Positions 22,318 through 33,752 of a stretch of DNA of 64,000 nt are shown here, one piece after another. Location of the stretch: contig JAAXNY010000011.1 in the NCBI GenBank assembly GCA_013420905.1, positions 1,550,001-1,614,000 on the forward strand, written 5' to 3'. This stretch comes from Collybia mongolica (lineage: Eukaryota > Basidiomycota > Agaricomycetes > Agaricales > Clitocybaceae). The first letter of the stretch is position 1; each line of letters starts with the position of its first letter. Both the position numbers and the translations under genes were made by a program. The notes under the pieces are model-generated. The model had not been told where the DNA came from. It ran no database searches and was given only the letters and a program-made list of their open reading frames with translations.

Positions 22318-22479
22318 CCAAATGTATACATTGATATTTATTACTTTTCGCATTGTAGACTTGTCATCTTGTAGACTTGTTAGACTTGTCTGCACTTGCA
22401 AGCTTGCTGACAAGCTGAAAAGCGCCGAAAAGTGCTGAAATGTCCGCAAGAAATTTGTGATCTTACTGATGTTGTGGCC
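22318..22479. other. Possible subterminal region of the Plavaka element
   Basis: Short repeats GACTTGT / CTTGTAGACTTG and GCTTGCTGACAAGC occur at 22350-22450. They could be the transposase-binding subterminal repeats of the deleted Plavaka element. The exact element end was not found. Confidence 0.35.
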
Positions 22480-22950
22480 ATGGTTCAATTGGCGTTCTTA
22501 ATCGCCTATCAAGTGCAACTATACGGCCTCAGCTGGTATGTTTATCACTCTAGTCCGATCTCTTGCTCTAATGCTTCCTGAGACACTAGGGCAGTTTTGC
22601 ATTTCTGCTTAGTGAAAATTTATGTGGTCACTATGAGTGCGCTTGTTCTTTGTCTTTACGTCGGACGTGAGGAACTGACCATAGCCAACAGTCACCATGT
22701 AAGAAAATATAAGAATACTCTAACCAAGCACGACACTGAATTTCTTACGAATGATAGGCTTAATTCACGGGCTTCTTTGCGTCTGGAATTTGACGATCCG
22801 ATCGATGTCATGCCGTCTGCCCTTGCCAAATCAAGTTCCAGTATAGGCCACTCAATCAGAGTCGTAGAGCCTCAGGACATCCAATTAGTTACTGTGAGCC
22901 CTGTTTATGACTTGATCGTCGTTCATATACTCATTATGACCTGTGCGTAA
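22480..22950 (+). CDS. Hypothetical small protein with hydrophobic N-terminus
   Basis: An ATG at 22480 opens MVQLAFLIAYQVQLYGLSW. A ~54-bp intron (GTATGT...CACTAG) joins it in frame to AVLHFCLVKIYVVTMSALVLC, giving one or two membrane segments, then a polar tail (KYKNTLTKHDTEFLTNDRLN, DDPIDVMPSALAKSSSS). The first in-frame stop is at 22950. An alternative intron before it would extend the frame to about 23064. No family was recognised. Real gene, fragment of a transporter or chance frame cannot be separated here. Confidence 0.3.
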
Positions 22951-23773
22951 TTGCATCAGACAAACACAAGTTTGACAGAGAGGCCTACTTCGACGATTTC
23001 ACGAAAATGTAAGGTGATAGTGGCTGTTACTCCTAACACTCATACACACCCCGCTCTGTCATAGCCAATAATCCTCACAGCACAAAAGATTCCCATTTCC
23101 CCGACGGAGAGACGACGACCATGAGTCATGCATACAGTGTTTAACACTTCACTGTAGAAATATGTCAAACATTTCTGTTTTCCAACCGTGACCACACAGA
23201 ATTACAGAAGTTGTAATCCGATAGAACCCTTCCTCACGAATTTTGCGAAATAAACTCTTTCCTGTCTCAACGGTTGCTAGTTTACCTAGGACAGAGTGGT
23301 GGTGCAAGTTTTCGACGCATATTCAGACTTAGCTTTGGCAGAGATAACACACACGTACACCGATTTGGCACAAGATATCCAGGACTGGATCAGCCAGGTG
23401 TGTGGTCAAGCATTTCCGTGTCGGTCAGGACTGTAACGCCAGTTCAATAGATATCCTCATATATCCTTTCTTGTAAACACATCGCGAAAGTCAGCTCTTC
23501 AGGGGAATATGATTAACGTCGACGGGGCTCCAGCGGGCTTTCAGAACTACCTCAATCATGCACATGATCTGGTCTTCAGCTTTCAGCGTTACTCGCGGAA
23601 ATGCTGGAGCCTTATGCTCGGAAACTGGATGTCAAGGTCTGCCAATGATGAGTGGGTCTTCGGATGGAAGTCGCAAATCTGATCCTTGGGCTCCAAAAAT
23701 CTGATTAGCAATTGGTCCAACTCTAAAGCAGCTATGTATTTCAGAGATTGAAATTCTCCACCCAAATACATCC
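22951..23773. other. No confident gene; possible unassigned exon on plus strand near 23290-23400
   Basis: A plus-strand stretch reads VFDAYSDLALAEITHTYTDL and continues to WISQ just before a GTGTGT donor. After a candidate acceptor near 23449 a second open stretch reads NVDGAPAGFQNYLNHAHDL. They look protein-like, but I could not attach a start codon or a family. Confidence 0.3.
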
Positions 23774-25160
23774 CTACAATGGACAGAATTTTCCTCCGAA
23801 AGAGACATTTCCAAGGTAAGGGCCTGTCCAGGGTCAGTATCACCTTCAACAGTTTTCATTGTATCACAACTTACCCGCATGGTTGTCGATACTTGCGTCG
23901 AGCACAGAATTTCCCTCGGAACAATTCTGAAGAGGTGTTCAAGTCTGATCAGCAAAAATATCCAACGGGGTGAACCTACTTCGTTCTCTTGGCCTGCGCA
24001 CGCCACGATATCCGTCGCCTCCCCGTTCGCGTCCACAGCCTTGATATGGACCTCTCCGGCAGGATGCTGATACCCAAGAAAACGCGGTGGGACGGTGGGT
24101 ACAGGGTCGTTCTGGTTCGAAATATGTGTAAAGGTTGAACCAAGCTGGGATTAAGATAAGCTCCATATGTAATTTATCAATGGTTGTTCAGATACCGTCG
24201 AATCAACAAAGTCCGCCCATTCCTGGTTCCCTCCGCGGGGAAGACCAAAGAGGGTCGTCATCACTTGAACGGAGGGTTCGAGATTCTGCTTTAGAAAAAC
24301 GGCGTCGAGAGTTGCAACAGCAGCACCTGTTTTATGGACAAGCTTAGAGTAATTTTCGTAGACTGAAGAGCTGTCTATGTTACCCAAAGAATGGCCGGTA
24401 ACAAGAACCTTATTGACCCCTGTACTCTCCAAACCAGCACGAACGCCCGCGAGCATGCCGTCAGCAGTACGTTCGAAGGTCTGTTGGAAGCCATCGTGAA
24501 CTCTGATATCCTCTGCCAGTCTCGTATCAAAAGGGTGTTTGCATAGCTCCTGGAGTCCACATACCATTTGCGTCAGGGAAACGCGTCGAGTTCAGTTGCA
24601 CTAGCTGAATCTGTACGTCGTTTAAGATGGAGAGACTGGAGATGTGGTAAGTAATCATGCATAGTAGCCAATAGACCCACTCACACGCTGCTCTTTTCTG
24701 TGCCCTGGTGTGCGACGACGATAGACTCGGTAGCAGGATCATGCGCAACAAAATCTAAAAATGAGTAGAATGTTAAGTTGACTTATCAATAATCCGAGTA
24801 AATGGATACGCACACATCGGTATCAAACCATCATCTGGAATCAGATGCGAACGTTCAGGATAATAGAAACATCAGATATGTACACGTGCCTCCGCCAGCC
24901 TGCAACACCTTTACCCCCCCACTCAAACTCTCACAAGGTGCACCACATGTCCAACTCGTTACCGCCTCGCTCGAACAATATGCGACGCGACTGAACTGGG
25001 CAGGGCGAAGAAACTGTGCTTGAACGGTCTCTTGTGATATAGCAGTTGGATTCGAAGATGATGAAGAACTCGAGTCAAAGATATTGAGCGAGAGGGGGGC
25101 AGCTAGGATGGGGACAACTGGAAGGAGCAGTGAAATCCAAAGAGTAGCCGATGAAACCAT
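23774..25160 (-). CDS. Secreted lipase, class 3 (alpha/beta hydrolase)
   Basis: Predicted extracellular triacylglycerol or feruloyl-type esterase. Exon 1 starts at 25160 with a signal peptide (MVSSATLWISLLLPVVPILA) followed by a Ser-rich stretch. Joined exons give DDGLIPMYFVAHDPATESIV, VLSILNDVQIQLVQ and EDIRVHDGFQQTFERTADGM. The nucleophile elbow GHSLGAAVATLDA has its Ser two codons before an intron. LFGLPRGGNQEWADFVDST then leads to FTHISNQNDPVPTVPPRFLG, HPAGEVHI and a final NVSFGGKFCPL with the stop at 23774-23776. Ser (GHSLG), Asp (NQNDPVP) and His of the triad are consistent with the family. At least eight introns are inferred. The one after residue GG of exon 1 starts with GC (GCACGT); a GT choice two bases on would create a stop. 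Fungal class 3 lipases of this size (about 300 residues) are usually secreted nutrient-scavenging enzymes. Confidence 0.9.
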
Positions 25161-25736
25161 AATTAGAACAGTCCAACCAGGGGGGTAAAATGAATCTAGA
25201 AAAATGTCGACTCGATCGACAGGACCAAGTCAAAGGAGAAAAAAAAGAAACGAAGCCTCCAAGATGGGAGAGAAGGGATATGACCGTACGTGAACCTTGG
25301 AATTCGGAAGGGAAATATATAGTATTTCAACTCAAACGGCATCATTTGAACATCACTGATTTTTTTCCAACCGGTGTTGATCAGGCAACGAATCTACCCA
25401 GAATGCCGATATAGTGAATTAGTTGGGAAGCCCTATGCAGTATAGCCGCATATGCTGGGTAAATAGCAGCTAAGAGCCCAAACGACTTGTTGCGAAAACA
25501 AAAACCACTAACCCAGTGTTAATGAAAGAAAGCCCTGGACAGCGTAAAGACAAATCCGATGAGCAGTTCATATGGCGATTGCCGAAGCCAGTTCATAACA
25601 ACTCCCCATAGAAACGGTCACATGGTATCCGCGGGTTTTAAAACAACACGCGCCAATAGTAGTAGTACACAATCTCGAGCAGAGTTGCGACCATCATCAA
25701 CTCTTGACCCAGGCGTGTTCTCGCTCACAAAAAAGG
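25161..25736. other. Intergenic, no gene recognised
   Basis: Upstream region of the lipase (read leftwards) and downstream region of the minus-strand hydrophobin. Short open frames only. The right limit is where the inverted-repeat arm starts. Confidence 0.6.
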
Positions 25737-25785
25737 TTAAAGAGATTTATTTGATTAGATATGATAAACAGCAATCCTCCTCCAC

Positions 25786-26236
25786 TCAAACAATAACATT
25801 GGCAGGTGAGCAGCCAATGACGACAGCACCATCTATAGGAAAAGGAGTAGTGATCAGTATATGTAGAAATGAGTGATGTACATGTATTCTTACTGTTCTT
25901 GTTCTCCTCGCAGCAAACAGGTTGCTGAGTACTATACGAAAAGACATAAATCAAGGAAATAAAAATAAGAATAACAATATATACTGACCATGAAGCAGTT
26001 GATCCAACATTAACAACACTGAAAGGAGAGCAGGTTTCTCCAACCATTCCAGTCAATCCCTGGGCAGTGAGCCCGACAATGGCAAGAATCTTAGAACCAG
26101 CAGCAGACTGGCTCTGCTGGACATTATTGCAGCAGTAGATTTCACCAGTGGTGCACTCATATTCGCTACCAGATGGAGCAGCAGCCACCGAGAGGGCGAG
26201 GGAGAGAGTGGCGAGGATGGCAACCTTGGAGAACAT
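25786..26236 (-). CDS. Class I hydrophobin (left copy of inverted pair)
   Basis: Small secreted amphipathic cell-wall/aerial-surface protein. Exons are 26236-25989, 25931-25894 and 25832-25786. The signal peptide is MFSKVAILATLSLALSVAAA. The eight-cysteine pattern is C-x6-CC-x33-C-x13-C-x5-CC-x12-C-x7 (CTTGEIYCC, ETCSPF, SCTQQPVCC, IGCSPANVIV), the class I spacing. The fourth cysteine group depends on the first intron: TG joins T to make TGT, giving SCTQQP. The protein is about 110 residues, as usual. It is identical in sequence to the plus-strand copy at 27538. A TATA-like motif is mirrored at 26332-26338. Hydrophobins self-assemble at air-water interfaces to coat hyphae and fruiting bodies. 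Confidence 0.95.
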
Positions 26237-27537
26237 CTTAAGGAATAAGAGAGGAGAGAGTGGTAGTGAAGAAGACGAGTAGTGAGTGAAGACGATTGTT
26301 CGACTGAAGGAATTTGAGATGTTGCATGTGCATTTATACCATGAACTTTGCTGTATCGTCACTGATTGGGTCAGCATAAAGGTGGGGCTCAGGCTGGGTG
26401 AATCGAAACATGAGGGGCTTGGCAGGTTGGGCAGAGGCGCGGCGCGGCGCGTCGTGCGTGTCGCTGGCAGGGGCCAGGAGAAGCGAGCAAACTAGTGGCA
26501 AATGAGGTGCGTAATTTGCGCTCAGGGACCGAGTAAAGCCTGTGGGGTTTTTGTCATAACGTAACGAACTTGTGTTTTTTCTTTTTTTCTTTTTTTTTTC
26601 GGCTGCAAAGATGATCGAATTCAGGTGCGTTTAGTGGACTTCAGGAGTTGTTCTCGGAACTTGCCAGTGCCCACTGGTACTTCACCCATCTCATTGGGTT
26701 CTCTGACCAGTCATTCGCAGACCTTGAGAGATGAACCTAGTCATATACTTCCTGCACAGTGTGAACCACACACATCTTAAAACACTGGTCACCGGTGTCA
26801 CCGTCCGCCTGCGACAAAGGTGACCTCATCGGTAAACAAAAAAAAACAACGCGTAAAAGACATAAAGCCTATGTAATTATCTGACTTGGCCCCTTTGATA
26901 GAATTAGTGCAGATCAACGGCGTTTCCAAGTACCATAACCCAGGAAATTGATCTGAGCTTGGCCTACCCGCTTCTACGTATTCGGCTCTTACTTAGGACG
27001 TTCACAATCATTTTGGAGCTATTCCGCGACGCGTCCGCCCGTCCGTCCATCCGCTTCGACGCCTTATGATTCCGAAACGACATTATCCCTGCTTCAACTG
27101 GCTGCGACCTCTTGGTTCCAAGACAACTCCTGAAGTCCACTAAACGCACCTGAATTCGATCATCTTTGCAGCCGAAAAAAAAAAGAAAAAAAGAAAAAAC
27201 ACAAGTTCGTTACGTTATGACAAAAACCCCACAGGCTTTACTCGGTCCCTGAGCGCAAATTACGCACCTCATTTGCCACTAGTTTGCTCGCTTCTCCTGG
27301 CCCCTGCCAGCGACACGCACGACGCGCCGCGCCGCGCCTCTGCCCAACCTGCCAAGCCCCTCATGTTTCGATTCACCCAGCCTGAGCCCCACCTTTATGC
27401 TGACCCAATCAGTGACGATACAGCAAAGTTCATGGTATAAATGCACATGCAACATCTCAAATTCCTTCAGTCGAACAATCGTCTTCACTCACTACTCGTC
27501 TTCTTCACTACCACTCTCTCCTCTCTTATTCCTTAAG
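26237..27537. promoter_or_regulatory. Divergent promoter region between the twin hydrophobins
   Basis: Each side has the same ~415-bp proximal promoter, including TATAAAT at 27436-27442 (mirror 26332-26338), about 95 bp before the ATG, a CGGCGCGGCGCG-type GC-rich block, and a poly-A/T tract (10+7+6). The middle 471 bp (26652-27122) is unique and could carry shared or separate upstream elements. Because the proximal promoters are identical, any expression difference must come from the spacer or from outside the arms. Confidence 0.6.
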
Positions 27538-27988
27538 ATGTTCTCCAAGGTTGCCATCCTCGCCACTCTCTCCCTCGCCCTCTCGGTGGCTGCTGCTCCA
27601 TCTGGTAGCGAATATGAGTGCACCACTGGTGAAATCTACTGCTGCAATAATGTCCAGCAGAGCCAGTCTGCTGCTGGTTCTAAGATTCTTGCCATTGTCG
27701 GGCTCACTGCCCAGGGATTGACTGGAATGGTTGGAGAAACCTGCTCTCCTTTCAGTGTTGTTAATGTTGGATCAACTGCTTCATGGTCAGTATATATTGT
27801 TATTCTTATTTTTATTTCCTTGATTTATGTCTTTTCGTATAGTACTCAGCAACCTGTTTGCTGCGAGGAGAACAAGAACAGTAAGAATACATGTACATCA
27901 CTCATTTCTACATATACTGATCACTACTCCTTTTCCTATAGATGGTGCTGTCGTCATTGGCTGCTCACCTGCCAATGTTATTGTTTGA
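27538..27988 (+). CDS. Class I hydrophobin (right copy of inverted pair)
   Basis: Exons are 27538-27785, 27843-27880 and 27942-27988, with introns of 57 and 61 bp (GTCAGT...TATAG and GTAAGA...TATAG). The translation is the same as that of the left copy: signal peptide, eight cysteines in class I spacing and the C-terminal CSPANVIV. The ATG follows a TATA-like motif by about 95 bp. Introns, which are free to drift, are also identical between the copies, so the duplication is recent or is kept uniform by gene conversion. Confidence 0.95.
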
Positions 27989-28037
27989 GTGGAGGAGGAT
28001 TGCTGTTTATCATACCTAACCAAATAAATCTCTTTAA

Positions 28038-29197
28038 TCTTTCCTTGACCTGACGCTGTTAAGGCCTATTAATACTCGGAGCTCTTGTTGGAAAAGATGA
28101 TATCATATGACTCCAGTCTTGACTTATATCATGGATATCTCGATATATGCAGCACCATGTGTGCTGTCTAACAAACCTGTAAATTTCTCGTTTCAAGCAT
28201 TTATCGATGTGCCATGACCTATTATACAGTTATAAAAATATACGGAGATCTCAAGAACACAACGACTCGCCGTTATGTTCTATACTTAATTTTCTTGGTT
28301 GTAAAATGAGATTTGCTGAACAGAGATTTAAGCCTCAGCTCACCACATTCTAGGTTCCCATAGGAATTTCTATTGCAGAGAGCAAGTGTTCGTAAATTCG
28401 CAAGGTGTTATTACAGTGATGGTATCCCTGCCGGACCGTCACAACGGACGGCTGGCACAGGGCTCATAAAAACATAGAAATAGGCTCACGGATCTGAACC
28501 GGACACTGTGTTTACCGACCCGTCGAATGCCTGTTTACTGTAGAATACCCTGTACGAGCATAGAAAAGAAGATGCTAGAGTGACATAAAGAGATATGGAG
28601 ATCGGGTCTCTGAACATATTTTCCTAACTGCTCTGTTGAATCGACCGTTGATTCTGAGGATTCGGAGAAGAAACGCACTCGAGAGAAAAACTAGCTCCGC
28701 AATAACACCGTAGACGGGGACAGGCTCCACATAGTGTTCGATATAGAGACCACGATTCCCCCTTTTCCTCCGCTGTCGTTCCGCCAACCATATTGGAACC
28801 CCTTTTTCGGTTCATCATTTCCATGGAAGGCTCTATCAAAACCGAAGAAGGTATGTTTTTATGGAAATCTCACGAATTCGCAGGGGAGTGATGAACCTGT
28901 GAGCAGACTGACCTCAAGACGAGTCTTTCGATCATGAGGGAGACCAGGGTATTTAATATGACTCATTGTATAGCAGTTGGAATCCTAGAAGCCTGCGCAG
29001 TGTATAGCGATAACCAGACCCCTCCAGAATCCCGACGATCTGAATTACAAGTGAAACGAGACACGTGCGAAAAAAAGGAAGTCATACTTGTTTACAGATA
29101 AGCTTAGGACAGGCGTGAGGACACTACACAATGGCTCGGTTATGTTCCGTTCCCCTACTAGCTAGATAATCCTCTATGCTTCCCTAATGTATCCAAT
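28038..29197. other. Intergenic; one doubtful small minus-strand gene
   Basis: No recognisable domain. A minus-strand start near 28968 (MSHIKYPGLPHDRKTRLE) runs into a GTCAGT donor, and a possible second exon lies at 28840-28625 (EKGESWSLYRTLCGACPRL). The splice phases do not join cleanly, so I do not call a gene. The rest is non-coding. Confidence 0.4.
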
Positions 29198-30499
29198 TTA
29201 GCAACAGTCCATGTAAGGGGCCGACTGAAGTTTTACCTTCTGATTATTACCTCGCCACTTGCTTTGCCTTCGAGCAAACCATTGGGCTGCGGTCACTCCC
29301 GGGTCATAGTTATGATCTGTATCCTTTGCGACAGCTTCAGCGATGGTTGGGCTTTCGTCTACCAACGCCCTAAGAGGTGTAGAATCTCCAGGGCGAGTAA
29401 AATACACCAGCGACCATCTTTCGTAATGAGACTGGGCCAAAGGCGGGGGTCTAAGGGGTGTGTCAAGTTGCCATTTGAGAGGGAGATGATTTTAGCTTAC
29501 AGAACACGATGAATACTTGATTTGAGGATACCACCACTGAAGATATTCAAGGCATCTCCAACGTTACAGATGACATGTCCAGGAAGAGGCTATATAAGGA
29601 ATTAGTCGGACGATAGGGATGTTTTAAAATAAGTCAACGAAAGGTCCAACCTTGACATACTTCCACTCTGTATCGCCGGGTAGCATAACCTGCAGCCCAC
29701 CTAGTCGATTTGCAAGGAACGATAGACTATAGTTACGTGAATCAGATACGATTTAACAGGTATAGTAGGCATTTTCGACCTTCCGAAATCCGTATGTGCG
29801 CCAACCGCTATTTTAGTGGAACCTGGTGAAGGGGGAACCCTAATGCACCGCGCTTCGGACACACTATGGTGCTCGCGCGGATGACGCCAAGCCAAGGCGC
29901 CCTCAGGTAGACCAAGCTTGGTGTTGAAGACCCCGAGCATAGTGTTGTTGACTTCCATACATGCTTCAACAAACGGCCGAATCGTGCTTTCCATACGAGC
30001 GTTGATAGGCGAGGGGTAAGCAACGTGAACAATATGAGGGTATGCTAAAGCGTCGTCCTTTGAGACGTTTATAAATTCAGCGTTGTCTTTCGAACCATCG
30101 AGGTCAACGGTTGTAGCGCCAGCAGCCTTGTAACTGTAATGAGATGAGTTAGTCACTTTATTAGGGGAGGTGATGATGGATTACCCAAAGGATGCGCCTT
30201 GATTACCCTGCCAGTATTTCATTTTCTCTTCGAATGGAAGGCTCATAGTTTCATTTCCCATATCGAACATTGGCTCAAAAAACTCCTCCACTCCATGGTT
30301 CTTTAAGCTAAGCAAATTCCCAAGAGTGTTTGAGGTAAGATTTAGGTATTGGCACATGTACTCACTACCAGAATCCCCGTACGGTTGCAGCTTTCCAAAG
30401 TGTATTAATTTCATTCTCGTCACCTTTTTGGATAAGATTGTAGTCGATAATCACGAGATCTTGGACAGGGACATTCTCTGGGAAGGGGGGGATTGTCAT
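29198..30499 (-). CDS. 2OG-Fe(II) oxygenase, isopenicillin N synthase-like
   Basis: Cytosolic non-haem iron dioxygenase. The start is ATG at 30499 (MTIPPFPENVPVQDL). Spliced blocks are TVRGFWYLKNHGVEEFFEP, FDMGNETMSLPFEEKMKYWQ and GNQGASFGYKAAGATTVDLD (DIOX_N domain, first half). They continue AVGAHTDFGSLSFLANRLGG, LQVMLPGDTEWKYVK, GHVICNVGDALNIFSGG, SSIHRVLPPP and ERWSLVYFTRPG. Iron ligands are H and D of HTD and H of IHR; the 2-oxoglutarate-binding RxS is RWS. About five introns of 50-60 bp are inferred; the one after HTDFG restores the SLSFL block. Residues for the beta-lactam reaction are not evident, so the substrate is unknown. It starts about 790 bp from, and diverges from, a flavin-dependent halogenase, which suggests a shared tailoring role (inference). 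Confidence 0.9.
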
Positions 30500-31289
30500 C
30501 GCTGGCGTCGCGTCTGTTATAAATCCTGTTCAACTGAAGAGGTAGTTGAGCGCTGGCGAGCAAAGTTGGTGGGGCGGCTGGTTCCATCACCTTGCTGTAG
30601 ATACCTTGCTATTCTGAAGTTGCTGATCCGTTACAATTGTTTGTGAGAATAAATTTTTGTGGATTTCCCTTCATTAGGAATATACACAGGGTAAGATGGA
30701 TGGAATGGGGAAAGGAAGGCTGAAAACCCTGTTCAAATGATGTGGTTCGAATTCGAAAGAGTCGACCGCGTAGCTAGCCCCCCCTGTCCCTTCTCTACTT
30801 TCGTCTAATAATCAAGGCCTGAATGATTGAGAGCCGTAAGAGATTCCACCGGATGCAGTCCAGTGCGAGGAGGCACGATACAAGACCTCGGATGTGCAGG
30901 TCAGAGATCAGGCAAGAAAACTTGAGGGCGTTCGTGGACGTAGTGCCAGACTTGATGCCACGGCTTTTGCCGGTGAACTACAACTTCAGTCCTGTCACCG
31001 GAAATGATTTCCTCATCCCGACGCCAAATCCTCGACGGTAGCGGCGCATGGGGGTCAAGAAATTCATATCTGCTGATTATCGAGATAAAATTATGGCCTG
31101 TGTCTGATTTTGGACAGGGTTACTCTGTATTTTGATAACGGCTAACAGCTGTTTCGGGATGAGGGTGGTGGTGGGTGTGTTAATCACGTAAGGAGAAAGA
31201 ACATGGTGCATATAAGCCATTTACCTCGAAAAATTAACGTCTCATAGTATTCGTTGACAGACCAGGCTCCACCTCTTTTCAAGTCCCAA
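30500..31289. promoter_or_regulatory. Bidirectional intergenic region between oxygenase and halogenase
   Basis: 790 bp separate two start codons that point away from each other. A short open frame lies at 30823-31041 but shows no domain and no splice signals that I trust. No specific regulator site was identified. Confidence 0.45.
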
Positions 31290-33328
<2,039 letters not shown>

Positions 33329-33752
33329 TTATGATACCATATGTCATTAAAATTATTGTGGTGATGTGCATGTTCGTCACTGGCTTCGATCCCTTTAATG
33401 AAGCGAGACCAGACCATGAACGCGAAAAAAAACAACCGTAATCAGAATTTTGAACGGGATGGATGTAAGGGATACAAGGTAGGGAGACAATGGACAAACC
33501 AAAAGAGAAATGGACATCGTTAACGTGAGTGTAGTAGACGGAGTAGCAAGAGATAGGGTAAGAGAACCGTCTTCTATGACATGCAAATCGTGATGTATAA
33601 TGTGCCTCCTTCAGATGGCGATCGACGAGTAAAGAATGAGATATGTAATTTGCATGCAAGTGATATGAGAGAGGATAAAAAAAACAAGGACTGGTAGGGA
33701 CCGACAAGGATCACAAAAGAAGGAAAGAAAGGAGGGAAACTTCAAAAAAAGT
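33329..33752. other. Tail-to-tail intergenic region
   Basis: The 3' regions of the halogenase and importin beta-1 meet here. No gene is seen. Confidence 0.6.

Larger units (their letters stand above)
25737..28037. repeat. Large inverted repeat: two 915-bp arms around a 471-bp spacer, each arm with a hydrophobin gene
   Basis: Left arm is 25737-26651 and right arm 27123-28037. Every pair of positions that I checked sums to 53774 (for example the ATGs at 26236 and 27538, the stop codons, the splice sites and a poly-A/T tract of identical length). There is therefore no net insertion or deletion between the arms. The only differences I found are two transitions in the last 25 bp of the outer ends. 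Promoter, 5' leader, three exons, two introns and the start of the 3' region are all duplicated. The spacer 26652-27122 is unique. Confidence 0.95.

Noticed and set aside
25697..26377. Single uninterrupted 226-codon hydrophobin-like frame
   Set aside because: Reads through two introns; splicing at GTCAGT and GTAAGA restores the eighth cysteine pattern, so the gene is 25786-26236.
29198..30499. Beta-lactam biosynthesis gene (true isopenicillin N synthase)
   Set aside because: Only the general 2OG-Fe(II) fold is shared; no ACV synthetase or acyltransferase is nearby and the family is very broad in fungi.
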